A stretch of 64,000 nt of DNA from positions 62,001 to 126,000 of the forward strand of contig JARICA010000022.1 of NCBI GenBank assembly GCA_029264305.1. Reading direction: 5' to 3'. Source of the stretch: Faecalimonas sp. (GTDB lineage Bacteria > Bacillota > Clostridia > Lachnospirales > Lachnospiraceae). The translations under genes were made by a program, and so were the position numbers. Shown here in pieces: positions 1-9,150 of the stretch (positions are counted from its first letter, which is position 1; the number at the start of each line of letters is the position of its first letter). The notes beneath the pieces were generated by a model that worked only from the letters and a program-made list of their open reading frames with translations, was not told where the DNA came from and made no database searches.

Positions 1-1008
1 AAATTCTAATATTCTTTCTTTCACTTGTTCTAATCCATAATGTTCTTCTTCTAAAATTTCTTTCGCATAGTGAATATCTAAGTTATCCTCACCCATTTTA
101 TTCCATGGCATTTCCAACATCGTCTCAATATATGTTCTTGTGACTGCATTTTCTGCTGGACCATTTACTGTATTTCGAAATCTTCTTACTTCCTTACGAA
201 GTTTTTCTTTTACTTCTTCAGAGGCATCTAGTTCCTTTATCGCCTTTGCAAACTCATCTGCATCTGAAAGCGTAGAATCGTCTCCTAACTCTTCCTGAAT
301 CACTTTCAATTCTTCTCGAAGTAAATATTCTTTTTGATGTTTATCTATTCTCGCTTTTACCTTTTCTTCCAATTCTTCTTTAATTTGAAACACTCTTATT
401 TCTTTTTCCAATTTTTCTATTAAAAGAGAATAGCACTTTGTGGGATTCGTTTCTTCTAATAATTCCTGCGTTTCTTCATACCGAAAAGGAACATTTGCAC
501 AAACCTCATCTATAAGCCTTTTTAAATCGTCAATTTTAGCAATTTGTTCTACAATTTCTTTTGTCATTTTTGCATTTTTTGCTGCATACTGTAAAAACAA
601 TTCCTGCAATGTTCTACACATGGCTTCCTGCTTAACCGGCTCTTCTTCTACATACGGATATTCATCAACTACAGTAATATCTGCTTCTAAATATGGTTCT
701 GTTTGCACAAGTTCATTGAGTTTCGCTCTTTTTTCCCCTTCTACAAGCACACGCAAAATCTTTTTCGGCATTTTTACAATTTGTTTAATAGAAGCAATAA
801 CTCCTATTTCATACAAATCATCCTGTGTTATATTTTCAGCCTCAATGCATTTTTGTGTCAATAGGAAAATTTGTTGTTCTTCTGCCATTGCTTTTTGAAT
901 AGCTTCCAAAGAAATTTCTCTACTCACATCAAAATGAACAACTTCTTTTGGCATGATTGTCATTCCTCTAAGAGCTACCATAGGCAATCTTTTTATCTTT
1001 TCATTCAT
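1..1008 (-). CDS. lon: Lon ATP-dependent protease, N-terminal part (cut by window edge)
   Basis: Cytoplasmic AAA+ serine protease that degrades misfolded and regulatory proteins. Translating the minus strand from the ATG at 1006-1008 gives 336 open codons running off the window edge. The first ~200 residues are the LON substrate-binding domain (opening MNEKIKRLPMVALRGMTIMP), followed by the long charged helical region with YLLREELKVIQEELG at about residue 233, a signature of Lon. The AAA+ module and Ser-Lys protease domain lie outside the window. It is the last gene of the tig-clpP-clpX-lon cluster, 70 bases after clpX, with a hairpin in the gap. The family assignment is firm; only the 5' 40% or so of the gene is seen. 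Confidence 0.95.
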   Translation of the reverse strand, partial: MNEKIKRLPMVALRGMTIMPKEVVHFDVSREISLEAIQKAMAEEQQIFLLTQKCIEAENITQDDLYEIGVIASIKQIVKMPKKILRVLVEGEKRAKLNELVQTEPYLEADITVVDEYPYVEEEPVKQEAMCRTLQELFLQYAAKNAKMTKEIVEQIAKIDDLKRLIDEVCANVPFRYEETQELLEETNPTKCYSLLIEKLEKEIRVFQIKEELEEKVKARIDKHQKEYLLREELKVIQEELGDDSTLSDADEFAKAIKELDASEEVKEKLRKEVRRFRNTVNGPAENAVTRTYIETMLEMPWNKMGEDNLDIHYAKEILEEEHYGLEQVKERILEF

Positions 1009-1028
1009 CTGTTTTCCCTCTATTCAAA

Positions 1029-1066
1029 AAGACGGGTCTCTGGTTACCCATCAACGCCGTCTTAAT
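1029..1066 (-). terminator. Hairpin with short T run between clpX and lon
   Basis: On the minus strand AAGACGG pairs with CCGTCTT (outer arms 1057-1063 and 1029-1035), with an inner GGGT/ACCC stem, followed by CTTTTTG. This resembles a weak intrinsic terminator after clpX that could lower lon expression relative to clpX. Confidence 0.55.
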
Positions 1067-1078
1067 TTCTTTTCAAGT

Positions 1079-2326
1079 TTACGCACTGACTACTTCTTTA
1101 TTCTCTGTCTCATAAACTGGCTTTCCAATTCCTTGTACAACTTCCTTTGTAATTCTACAGAATTTAATACTATCATCTGATGGAACATGATACATTGTAT
1201 CCATCATAATTTTTTCCATAATTGCACGAAGTCCTCTTGCTCCTGTTTTTCTTGCTAAAGAAGTTTTTGCGATTTCTACAAGTGCATCTTGATCAAACAC
1301 CAACTCAACACCATCTAATTCCAATAATTTCTGGTATTGCTTTACAATAGCACTTTTTGGTTCTGTCAAAATACGAATTAATGCTTCCTCATCTAACATT
1401 TCCAAAGAAACTGTTACTGGAACTCGTCCAACGAGCTCAGGAATAAGACCAAATTTCACTAAATCCTGAGGCAATACCTGCCCAAGTAATCTGTCAATAT
1501 CATATTCATGTTTTTCTGCAATTTCAGCATTAAACCCAATTGACTTCTTATCAATACGAGTCTCAATAATTTTATCAATGCCTTCAAATGCTCCACCACA
1601 AATAAACAAAATATTAGTTGTATCAATCTGAATTAATTCCTGATGTGGATGTTTTCTTCCACCTTGAGGTGGAACAGAAGCAACTGTACCTTCAATAATT
1701 TTTAAAAGTGCTTGCTGCACTCCTTCTCCTGATACATCACGAGTAATAGACGGATTCTCTGATTTTCTTGTAATTTTATCAATTTCATCTAGATATATAA
1801 TTCCATATTCTGCTCTGCGTATATCTCCATCTGCTGCTTGAATAATTTTTAACAAAATATTCTCCACATCTTCCCCGACATATCCTGCTTCTGTCAATGC
1901 GGTAGCATCTGCGATTGCAAACGGTACATTTAGAACTTTTGCCAGTGTCTGGGCAAGAAGTGTCTTTCCACATCCAGTAGGACCTAACATCAAAATATTA
2001 CTTTTGTGCAATTCCACGCCCAAATCTTTTTCCGCCATAATTCTTTTATAATGATTATATACAGCTACTGACAAAACTTTTTTCGCCTCATCTTGACCAA
2101 TTACATAATCATCAAGAAAAGCTTTCATTTCTTCTGGTTTTATCAGATTAATTTCACTAAACTCATTATCTTCTTCATATTCCAATTCTTCTTCTATAAT
2201 TTCTGAACAAACGTCAATACATTCGTCACAAATAAAGACACCGTTTGGTCCAGCAATTAATTTGCGTACCTGCGCCTGCGATTTGTTACAAAATGAACAT
2301 CTGATTGCTTCGTCCACTTTTGCCAT
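1079..2326 (-). CDS. clpX: ATP-dependent Clp protease ATP-binding subunit ClpX
   Basis: Hexameric AAA+ unfoldase that feeds substrates to ClpP. The 415-residue length is normal. The N-terminal zinc-binding domain is intact with Cys10, Cys13, Cys33 and Cys36. Walker A is GPTGCGKT at about 115-122, and the Walker B stretch reads YLDEIDK. The IGF loop that docks onto ClpP is present as IGFNAE. The start is supported by an AGAGGTG ribosome binding site. It lies 61 bases after clpP, with a long hairpin between them, and before lon, so unfoldase, peptidase and Lon are probably partly co-transcribed. Confidence 0.98.
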   Translation of the reverse strand: MAKVDEAIRCSFCNKSQAQVRKLIAGPNGVFICDECIDVCSEIIEEELEYEEDNEFSEINLIKPEEMKAFLDDYVIGQDEAKKVLSVAVYNHYKRIMAEKDLGVELHKSNILMLGPTGCGKTLLAQTLAKVLNVPFAIADATALTEAGYVGEDVENILLKIIQAADGDIRRAEYGIIYLDEIDKITRKSENPSITRDVSGEGVQQALLKIIEGTVASVPPQGGRKHPHQELIQIDTTNILFICGGAFEGIDKIIETRIDKKSIGFNAEIAEKHEYDIDRLLGQVLPQDLVKFGLIPELVGRVPVTVSLEMLDEEALIRILTEPKSAIVKQYQKLLELDGVELVFDQDALVEIAKTSLARKTGARGLRAIMEKIMMDTMYHVPSDDSIKFCRITKEVVQGIGKPVYETENKEVVSA

Positions 2327-2350
2327 ACTTTCACCTCTTTTTTACACACG

Positions 2351-2381
2351 CAAAGGAGATGTCTTTTAGACACCCCCTTTG
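2351..2381 (-). other. Intercistronic hairpin between clpP and clpX
   Basis: In minus-strand RNA, arms 2368-2381 and 2351-2364 form 14 pairs, including two G-U pairs, closed by a three-base AAA loop. No T run follows, so it looks like an mRNA-stabilising or processing hairpin rather than a terminator. It lies just upstream of the clpX ribosome binding site. Confidence 0.6.
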
Positions 2382-2387
2382 TTCTTA

Positions 2388-2972
2388 TTAACGGCTTACA
2401 ACTACTTTATCGATCAAGCCATATTCTTCTGCTTCTTTAGCAGACATAAAATTATCTCTTTCTGTATCCGCAGAAATCTGTTCAAAACTTTTTCCTGTTC
2501 TTTCAGCTAAAATTTCATTTAATTTCTGACGTGTTTTTAAAATATGTTCTGCAGCGATTTGAATTTCCGTTGCTTGCCCCTGTGCTCCACCTAATGGTTG
2601 GTGAATCATAATCTCAGCATTTGGAAGTGCGAAACGTTTTCCTTTTGCTCCTCCTGCCAACAAAAATGCACCCATGCTCGCAGCCATTCCGATACAGGTT
2701 GTAGATACATCACATTTAATGTACTGCATTGTATCATAGATTGCCAGCCCTGCACTTACCGAACCACCCGGACTATTGATATACAACTGAATATCTTTTT
2801 CAGGGTCTTCCGCTTCAAGATGTAATAACTGTGCCACAATAATACTTGCCGACACATCTGTTACTTCTTCTCCAAGAAAGATAATTCTATCTTTTAGAAG
2901 TCTTGAATAAATATCATAAGAACGTTCACCGCGACTTGTCTGTTCAATAACATAAGGTACTAAACTCATCAT
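2388..2972 (-). CDS. clpP: ATP-dependent Clp protease proteolytic subunit ClpP
   Basis: Tetradecameric serine peptidase of the ClpXP machine. The 194 residues carry the full catalytic triad: Ser99 in GMAASMGA, His124 in IMIHQPLGG and Asp173 in ERDNFMSA. The oxyanion-hole SPGGSV motif lies near residue 68. The start has an AAGGAGG site; ATG at 2972 or the adjacent ATG at 2969 are both possible. It follows tig by 28 bases and precedes clpX, the usual order in Firmicutes. Confidence 0.98.
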   Translation of the reverse strand: MMSLVPYVIEQTSRGERSYDIYSRLLKDRIIFLGEEVTDVSASIIVAQLLHLEAEDPEKDIQLYINSPGGSVSAGLAIYDTMQYIKCDVSTTCIGMAASMGAFLLAGGAKGKRFALPNAEIMIHQPLGGAQGQATEIQIAAEHILKTRQKLNEILAERTGKSFEQISADTERDNFMSAKEAEEYGLIDKVVVSR

Positions 2973-3000
2973 GCTGCCTCCTTATTTAAAATACTATTAA

Positions 3001-4287
3001 TTATTTTTCTACTGTGTTGTCCACTACTAAAGTTACTGCTTCTTGCACTGCAAGATCCATTTTCATCTGCGCTTTTTCGTTTTCGCCCATGAATTCTTTT
3101 AATTTTTCTACTTCCATCTTGTATGCTTCAGCCATTTTTGCTAATTCTTCATCAATTTTTTCATCTGTAATTTCAATGTTTTCTGCTTTAACGATTGCTT
3201 CTAACACTAATCTTGTCTGAATACGCTTAACAGCCTGTGGTCTTAATTCTTCGAACATTTTTTCAGCTGTCATTCCTGTAAACTGGAAGTACTGTTCCAT
3301 GTTCAATCCTTGTTGTTGCATTCTTTGTGCGAAATCATCAGCCATCTGACGTACTTGTGTTTCAATCATTGCTTCTGGAATATCCATAGTTGCATTTTCT
3401 ACAACCTGTTCCATAGCCTGATCTTCTTTCTGTCTCTTTCCATCAGCATTTTTCTGTTCTTTAATTTTTGCTTTAATATCTGCTTTTAATTCATCTAATG
3501 TATCAAATTCAGAAATTTCTGCTGCAAATTCATCATCTAATTCTGGAAGTTCTTTTGCTTTAATTTCGTGTACTGTGCATTTGAATGTTGCTTCTTTTCC
3601 TGCTAATTCAGGTGCATGATATTCCTGTGGGAATGTTACATTTACTTCTACCTCTTTACCTGCTTCAGCACCGATTAACTGTTCTTCAAATCCAGGAATA
3701 AATGCTCCTGAACCAATTGTTAATGGATAATTTTCTCCTTTTCCACCTTCGAATGCAACACCGTCAACAAATCCTTCAAAATCTAATACAACTTCATCTT
3801 TATCTTGTACAGGACGTCCTTCTACAGCGATTGTTCTAGCATTCTTTTCCTGTTCTTTTACAAGTCTTTCTTCTACTTCTTTCTGAGTTACTCTGTTAGA
3901 GTATTTGTCAACTTTTAATCCTTTGTATTCACCTAAAGTTACTTCTGGTTTTAAAGCAACTTCTGCTGTGAAGATAAATTCTTTTCCTTTTTCAATCTGT
4001 ACCACTTCAATTTTTGGCTGAGAAACGATTTCTAAATCAGCTTCATCATATGCTTTTGCATATGCTCCTGGAATAATTGCATTTGCCGCATCATCATAAA
4101 AGATTTCTACACCATACATTTTTTCTACCATTTGACGAGGTACTTTTCCTTTACGGAATCCTGGAACGCTGATTTTTCCTTTTTGTTTCATATATGCACC
4201 ATTAAGTGCTTTTTCAAATTCTTCTGCTGAAACTTCTACTGTAAGTTTTGCCATATTGTGCTCTAATTTTTCTACTTGTAAACTCAT
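3001..4287 (-). CDS. tig: Trigger factor (ribosome-associated chaperone, PPIase)
   Basis: Binds ribosomal protein L23 at the tunnel exit and shields nascent chains. The 428-residue protein has the three standard parts: an N-terminal ribosome-binding domain with the signature PGFRKGKVPR at about residue 43, a central FKBP-type PPIase domain (about 155-240, with VDGVAFEGGKGENYPLTIGSG-like sequence) and a C-terminal helical arm domain. A strong AAGGAGG site precedes the ATG. The chaperone and Clp proteases are encoded together, which fits their shared role in nascent and damaged protein handling. Confidence 0.98.
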   Translation of the reverse strand: MSLQVEKLEHNMAKLTVEVSAEEFEKALNGAYMKQKGKISVPGFRKGKVPRQMVEKMYGVEIFYDDAANAIIPGAYAKAYDEADLEIVSQPKIEVVQIEKGKEFIFTAEVALKPEVTLGEYKGLKVDKYSNRVTQKEVEERLVKEQEKNARTIAVEGRPVQDKDEVVLDFEGFVDGVAFEGGKGENYPLTIGSGAFIPGFEEQLIGAEAGKEVEVNVTFPQEYHAPELAGKEATFKCTVHEIKAKELPELDDEFAAEISEFDTLDELKADIKAKIKEQKNADGKRQKEDQAMEQVVENATMDIPEAMIETQVRQMADDFAQRMQQQGLNMEQYFQFTGMTAEKMFEELRPQAVKRIQTRLVLEAIVKAENIEITDEKIDEELAKMAEAYKMEVEKLKEFMGENEKAQMKMDLAVQEAVTLVVDNTVEK

Positions 4288-4375
4288 TTACCTTTTCCTC
4301 CTTATATGAAAAACGCCTTGTGGCTTTCTTCTTTCACACTCATTAGCGTAGTATATCATAATATCTTATAAATTT

Positions 4376-5041
4376 CTAGTCTTGAATTGCATCTAAACGC
4401 AGTATTTTCGTGATTAAACCGGATATTTCTTCCTCTTTTGGAGCAAATTCCTTATTTTCACCTTTTTTAATTGTAAGTGTAACGGATTCTTTCTCCCCGT
4501 AAGTTGTATCTTCATAAGCTGTTTCTAACAATTCATACGACTGTGCCGTAATATCTAACAGCATCGCTTGAAGAATTTCTTCTTTCGTTCCTTTATATTC
4601 TCCTCGGTCGGATTTTTGTTGAACTTCTGCCATACTTTCTTTCAACATAGCTTTCCATTTTACTAATACATCTGTTGGTTGTATTTCTACAGTTACTTTA
4701 TATTCATCACTACTGATTTTTTCTTCTTTAACCACATTATATTTCACCGATCGGAAAATCTCTTTACATATTACATAAAATTTTTCTTCCATTTTCTCGC
4801 TAGCATTCAATCCCTCTGTTAAACCTTGAGAAAACGTATGAATATATTGCTCATAATCGTCTTTTAATTTTTTCTTTTCAATATCTTTGTCAAACTTGAG
4901 TAACTTTTCTGTCTCTCCTTGAAATCTGTGATCTAATAATGCTTGTACATAACCTTTTGCATCAAATTTTCCGCAAGCTGTCATAACAAATATAAGACTA
5001 CAACATAGGAGAAGAACTACTACTTGTTTTAATCGTTTCAT
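4376..5041 (-). CDS. Putative lipoprotein of unknown function
   Basis: The 221-residue product begins with a lipoprotein signal: basic MKRLK, a hydrophobic core and a lipobox ending MTAC at Cys22-23. The mature part is highly charged and mostly helical, with no catalytic motif I recognise. I chose the ATG at 5041 because AAGGAG sits just before it and because earlier in-frame codons add residues ahead of the basic n-region. It starts 10 bases after the DJ-1 gene stop and ends 88 bases before tig, so it is probably co-transcribed with DJ-1. Lipoproteins of this general type are common in Lachnospiraceae; the function is unknown. Confidence 0.8.
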   Translation of the reverse strand: MKRLKQVVVLLLCCSLIFVMTACGKFDAKGYVQALLDHRFQGETEKLLKFDKDIEKKKLKDDYEQYIHTFSQGLTEGLNASEKMEEKFYVICKEIFRSVKYNVVKEEKISSDEYKVTVEIQPTDVLVKWKAMLKESMAEVQQKSDRGEYKGTKEEILQAMLLDITAQSYELLETAYEDTTYGEKESVTLTIKKGENKEFAPKEEEISGLITKILRLDAIQD

Positions 5042-5051
5042 GCTGTTCTCC

Positions 5052-5603
5052 TTATTCATAAACAATAGCTGTTCTAATTTCTTCTGATTTTTCTTTTCCC
5101 ATGAGCACTTCTACAAGATAAAGTGCAAATGGAATTGCTGTCCCCATTCCTCTACTTGTAATGATATGCTCATCTATAGCAACCATTTCTTTTGTTACAT
5201 CGGCACCAATCAATCCTTCTTCCATTGCTGGATAACAGGTGGCTTTTCTTCCTTCTAAAAATCCTAATTTTCCAAAAATAGTGGGTGCAGCACAAATTGC
5301 AGCCACATATTTTTTCTTCCCATAAAATTTTCTCAATAATGCCTCTAGTCCTTTATGTTCCTGTAAATGAATGGTTCCAGGCATTCCACCTGGAAGAACA
5401 AGCATTTCCGCATTTTCAAAGTTCGCTTCTTCAAATAGCGTATCTGCCTGTACGTTTATCTCATGTGCTCCATGTATTTCTCTATTTCCTGTAACAGATA
5501 CTGTTTCAACTTTGATTTCAGCTCGTCTTAATATATCTACTACAGTCAATCCTTCAACTTCTTCAAACCCGTCAGCAAGAAATACACATACTTTTTTCGT
5601 CAT
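5052..5603 (-). CDS. DJ-1/PfpI family protein
   Basis: Member of the DJ-1/ThiJ/PfpI flavodoxin-like superfamily, whose members act as glyoxalases, chaperones or deglycases. The 183 residues show the typical start VCVFLADGFEEVEG with the conserved Glu15, and the reactive nucleophile Cys104 in VAAICAAPTIFG. Length matches the short YajL/DJ-1 type. It is followed closely by the lipoprotein gene and is divergent from the CYTH gene. The exact activity cannot be told from sequence alone. Confidence 0.92.
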   Translation of the reverse strand: MTKKVCVFLADGFEEVEGLTVVDILRRAEIKVETVSVTGNREIHGAHEINVQADTLFEEANFENAEMLVLPGGMPGTIHLQEHKGLEALLRKFYGKKKYVAAICAAPTIFGKLGFLEGRKATCYPAMEEGLIGADVTKEMVAIDEHIITSRGMGTAIPFALYLVEVLMGKEKSEEIRTAIVYE

Positions 5604-5667
5604 ATCTTTTCCCTCCTTTTCACAGATTACCTTGCATTTTAGCAGACAACCAAAAAAAAAGCAAATA

Positions 5668-5696
5668 TTTACATTTGTTCTACTCTATATTATGAT
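5668..5696 (+). promoter_or_regulatory. Sigma-A-type promoter for the CYTH gene
   Basis: TTTACA, a 17-base spacer, then TATGAT, ending 47 bases before the CYTH start codon. Each hexamer has one mismatch to consensus. Confidence 0.7.
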
Positions 5697-5743
5697 ATTT
5701 GTCAAAAGAATTATTTTTCATACACAAAGAAAGGCGAAAACAT

Positions 5744-6199
5744 ATGGAAATCGAAAGAAAATATTTAATCAACCATCTTCCCGAAAATCTTTCTTCTTAT
5801 CCACACCGAATAATCGAACAAGGTTATCTTTCCACAGATCCTGTTATACGTATACGCAAAGATGGGGAAAAATACGAATTAACTTATAAATCAAAGGGGT
5901 TAATGATTCGAGAAGAACACACTCTTCCTCTTACCCATTTATCTTATGAGCATTTAAAATCTAAAATTGATGGGTTCCTAATCACAAAAGAAAGATATAA
6001 CATTCCTTATGACAATCATCTTACAATAGAACTCGATTATTTTTTAGGTGATTTTTCTCCTCTTATTTTAGCAGAAGTAGAATTTCCTGATGAAACTTCA
6101 GCCAATGCATTTATTCCTCCAAATTGGTTTGGCAAGGATGTAACTTTCTCTCCTGCATATCAGAATAGTTCTCTTAGCCAAAAAGGCCCGCTTCCCTAG
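5744..6199 (+). CDS. CYTH domain protein (triphosphate tunnel metalloenzyme)
   Basis: The 151-residue product opens with MEIERKYL, the ExExK signature that gives the CYTH/TTM superfamily its metal- and triphosphate-binding tunnel. Further basic and acidic tunnel positions follow (IRIRKDG, YELTYKSKG, LTIELDYF, LAEVEF). Related enzymes hydrolyse inorganic triphosphate or make cyclic AMP; short bacterial ones are usually tripolyphosphatases or of unknown role. The ATG at 5744 is preferred over one 45 bases earlier because AGAAAGG lies ahead of it and MEIERK is the family start. The stop codon lies inside the hairpin shared with lysC. Confidence 0.88.
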   Translation: MEIERKYLINHLPENLSSYPHRIIEQGYLSTDPVIRIRKDGEKYELTYKSKGLMIREEHTLPLTHLSYEHLKSKIDGFLITKERYNIPYDNHLTIELDYFLGDFSPLILAEVEFPDETSANAFIPPNWFGKDVTFSPAYQNSSLSQKGPLP

Positions 6200-6216
6200 A
6201 AGCAGACCTTTTTTAT
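6181..6216 (-). terminator. Terminator of the hom-lysC transcript
   Basis: Arms 6181-6194 and 6199-6212 with loop 6195-6198. The two imperfect positions become G-U pairs only in minus-strand RNA, so it fits the lysC transcript best, though it can fold on both strands. It contains the CYTH stop codon. Confidence 0.75.
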
Positions 6217-7424
6217 TCTCCAAGATTAAATTCCTCATGAACAGCATTTAACGCTCGATCTACATCTTTTTCATCAATCAATACTGTGATTCGAATTTCT
6301 GATGTAGAAATCATTTTAATATTGACTCTCGAATTGTAAAGTGCTTCAAACATTCTAGAAGCTACTCCTGGATTACTCATCATTCCCGCACCTACAATAG
6401 AAATTTTTGCTACATTTTCATCATATTCAACTTCTTGAATAGTAAGAACTTCTTTTTTATCCTCCAACAATTCAATCGTCGCTTGTAAATCATCTTGCGA
6501 TACAGTGAAAGAAATATCTTTCCTTCCATTTCTTCCAACTGACTGTAAAATAATCTCTACGTTAATATTATTTTTGGCAAGCGTATGAAACAAACTAAAT
6601 GCAATACCTGGTTCATCTTTCACTCCAATTGCAGATATTCTTGCTGCATTTTTATCTCCCGCCACACCTGTGATTAGCATTTTTTCCATTTTTTTCACTG
6701 CCTCCTTCACTATCGTTCCTTCTTCATTATTTAAACTTGAACGTACAATCAATGTCACGCCATATTTTTTCGCCATTTCTACAGAACGATTATGAAGGAC
6801 TCGTGCTCCTAAAGTGGCAAATTCTAACATTTCATCATAGGTGACTACTTCTAATTTTTTTGCGTTTTTAACAACTCTTGGATCTGCCGTATATACTCCA
6901 TCCACATCTGTAAAAATTTCACATACATCTGCATGAAGTACTGCTGCCAAAGCAACTGCTGTTGTATCTGAACCACCTCTTCCAAGTGTTGTATAATCTT
7001 CATACTTATTTATTCCTTGAAATCCAGTTACAATAACAATTTTTCTATTTTCCAATTCGTGTGTAATACGTTCTGTATCAATCCGTTTAAACCTTGCATT
7101 TCCGTATTTTGAAGTAGACTGCATGGAAATTTGAAATGCATTTAATGAAATTGCTGGAACCCCCATTGATTGCATGGCCATCGCCATCAGCGACACTGAA
7201 ACTTGCTCTCCTGTTGTTAACAACATATCCATTTCTCTCTTCGTTGCTTTCGGATTAATATCTGTGGCTTTTGCAAGCAATTCATCCGTAGTATCTCCCA
7301 TAGCCGAAAGTACCACAACAACGTCATTCCCATTTTGCCAATCTTCTATACAACGTTTCGCAACATTAAAAATTCTTTCTTTATTTGCTACGGAACTTCC
7401 TCCAAATTTTTTTACAATTAACAT
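6213..7424 (-). CDS. lysC: Aspartate kinase
   Basis: Phosphorylates aspartate, the entry step to lysine, threonine and methionine and to diaminopimelate for peptidoglycan. The 403 residues contain the N-terminal kinase motif KKFGGSSVA, the GFQGINKYEDYTTLGRGGSDT catalytic segment at about 135-155 (shown here in part), and two C-terminal ACT domains from about residue 260 for feedback by end products. The start follows GCAGGAGGAATTT. It lies 42 bases after hom, in an ACT-hom-lysC run, so flux into homoserine is set by two neighbouring genes. Which amino acid inhibits it is not readable from sequence. Confidence 0.97.
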   Translation of the reverse strand: MLIVKKFGGSSVANKERIFNVAKRCIEDWQNGNDVVVVLSAMGDTTDELLAKATDINPKATKREMDMLLTTGEQVSVSLMAMAMQSMGVPAISLNAFQISMQSTSKYGNARFKRIDTERITHELENRKIVIVTGFQGINKYEDYTTLGRGGSDTTAVALAAVLHADVCEIFTDVDGVYTADPRVVKNAKKLEVVTYDEMLEFATLGARVLHNRSVEMAKKYGVTLIVRSSLNNEEGTIVKEAVKKMEKMLITGVAGDKNAARISAIGVKDEPGIAFSLFHTLAKNNINVEIILQSVGRNGRKDISFTVSQDDLQATIELLEDKKEVLTIQEVEYDENVAKISIVGAGMMSNPGVASRMFEALYNSRVNIKMISTSEIRITVLIDEKDVDRALNAVHEEFNLGE

Positions 7425-7466
7425 AAATTCCTCCTGCCTTGGTGGTTATCTATTATTACAGTCATT

Positions 7467-8684
7467 TTATTCTTCCACACGCATCATATGCAAAATATTG
7501 GAAAAGTGTGACGCTTTTTCCTCATAAACACTTTCTTGCATTTTTTCTGTCATAACCCCAAATTCTCCTGGCACATCTTCCAAAAGCACTTTTTTTGTTG
7601 CTCCAAACACTTTCTCTATCTGACTTGTGTATTCTTCAAACGTTCCTTTCATTCTAATAAAGAATTTTTTTTCTGCATTTCCCTTATCATTCAACACAAC
7701 TTTTTCTTCTGTCCACACAGGCATTACAATCCTTCCTTTGTTTCGGACTGCATCTACTATATCTCCCACAACAGCACTAGCCGTAGGAAGTTTTCCTGCG
7801 CCGCTACCATAAAACATGGCATCTCCTAACATATTTCCTCTTACAAACACAGCATTAAATACTCCATTCACATGGTAAAGCGGATGTGTATCATCCAATA
7901 AGCAAGGAGAAACCATCGCACTTATTTTTTCTCCCTCTCTCTTTGCAGAAGCAAGAAGTTTAATTGTTTTCTTTAATTTCTTGGCATATTTCATATCTAT
8001 AGCTGTAATTTGGGTAATTCCCTCTGTATAAATTTCTCTATAATCTACAGATTGTCCAGATATTACAGAAGATAAAATAGCAATCTTTCTACAGGCATCA
8101 TATCCTTCCACATCTGCTTCTGGATTTCTTTCTGCATAGCCTTTCTCTTGAGCTTCTTTTAATACTTCTTCATACTCGGCACCTTCATTAAACATTTTGG
8201 TCATCATATAGTTTGTTGTTCCATTTAAAATACCAGTAATTTCTTCAATTTTATCCCCTGTCAACGCCTGATGAAGAGAGCGAATAATTGGAATTCCTCC
8301 CCCAACACTCGCTTCATATAAAAAGTTTACTTCATTTTCTTCAGCAATCGCAAGAAGTTCAGTTCCACACTGTGATACCAATTCTTTGTTAGAAGTTACT
8401 ACACTTTTTTTTGCCTGTAATGAACGTTTCACAAATGTGTATGACGGTTCAACCCCTCCAAGTACTTCCACAACTACTTCAATTTCTTTATCTTGAACAA
8501 TTTGTTCAAAATCATTTATAATCTTGTTTTCTATTGGTGTTCCAGAAAAGTCTTTTTTATCCAAAATATACTTTACTTCAATTACACTTCCTACGCGTTT
8601 TGCTATAATTTCTCTATTTTTCTCTAATACTTCAACAACACCTGAACCAACTGTTCCATAACCCAACACCGCTATTTTTATCAT
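7467..8684 (-). CDS. hom: Homoserine dehydrogenase
   Basis: NAD(P)H-dependent reduction of aspartate semialdehyde to homoserine, the branch to threonine and methionine. The 405-residue protein has the Rossmann motif VLGYGTVGSG at its start, the conserved catalytic region with GILNGTTNYMMTKM near residue 170 and NPEADVEGYDACRK near 205, and a C-terminal ACT domain with FFIRMKG at about 330. The ATG at 8684 is preferred over the GTG at 8693: GGGAG lies at a normal distance before the ATG, while the GTG overlaps the upstream stop and has no site. Operon with the preceding ACT gene and lysC. Confidence 0.97.
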   Translation of the reverse strand: MIKIAVLGYGTVGSGVVEVLEKNREIIAKRVGSVIEVKYILDKKDFSGTPIENKIINDFEQIVQDKEIEVVVEVLGGVEPSYTFVKRSLQAKKSVVTSNKELVSQCGTELLAIAEENEVNFLYEASVGGGIPIIRSLHQALTGDKIEEITGILNGTTNYMMTKMFNEGAEYEEVLKEAQEKGYAERNPEADVEGYDACRKIAILSSVISGQSVDYREIYTEGITQITAIDMKYAKKLKKTIKLLASAKREGEKISAMVSPCLLDDTHPLYHVNGVFNAVFVRGNMLGDAMFYGSGAGKLPTASAVVGDIVDAVRNKGRIVMPVWTEEKVVLNDKGNAEKKFFIRMKGTFEEYTSQIEKVFGATKKVLLEDVPGEFGVMTEKMQESVYEEKASHFSNILHMMRVEE

Positions 8685-8689
8685 CTGTA

Positions 8690-9127
8690 TCACTCCCTGC
8701 CTACAATCTTTAAGTAATGCACACCTTCATTATTTTCTATTTCGTTTACCATATCAGAAATATTTCCTGTTGTAGAAAGAATTTCCACGCTAATTGTCAA
8801 GGTGGCTACTCTATTCAACGGAATGCTCTGATGAATAGTAAGAATATTTGCTTTATACTCTGCAATCTCCTGCAAGATTTCGGCAAGAAGTCCCGGCATA
8901 TCATCCATTTGAATTGCTAAAGTAATGGTTTGTCCCTTTTCATTTTCATGAAATGGGAAAATATCATCTTTATATTTATAAAAAGAACTTCGACTAAGAC
9001 CTATCTTCTCTGTCGCTTCCTGTATTGTCATGAATCGCTCAGTCGCAAGTAATCTTTTTACCTCTACCACTTTAAGAAGTACCTCAGGAACTGCTTTTTT
9101 CTTAATGACATAGTAATTTGAATCCAT
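8690..9127 (-). CDS. ACT domain regulatory protein, UPF0735/PheB family
   Basis: The 145-residue protein has a helix-turn-helix-like N-terminal half (MTIQEATEKIGLSRSSFYKY at about 33-52) and a C-terminal ACT domain (TLAIQMDDMPGLLAEILQ at about 70-87). This matches the UPF0735 family, often called PheB. A role as an amino acid-responsive regulator of the hom-lysC pair is inferred from the ACT domain, from the stop codon only 5 bases before the hom ATG, and from frequent linkage to hom in Firmicutes. Despite the PheB name it is not a chorismate mutase by sequence. Confidence 0.93.
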   Translation of the reverse strand: MDSNYYVIKKKAVPEVLLKVVEVKRLLATERFMTIQEATEKIGLSRSSFYKYKDDIFPFHENEKGQTITLAIQMDDMPGLLAEILQEIAEYKANILTIHQSIPLNRVATLTISVEILSTTGNISDMVNEIENNEGVHYLKIVGRE

Positions 9128-9150
9128 GTCGCACCTTCCTTTCGCCTTCG

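Noticed and set aside
440..1180. Open frames on the plus strand across lon and the end of clpX
   Set aside because: They are antisense to conserved genes, Ser/Cys/Phe-rich from AT-rich complement, and lack sites.
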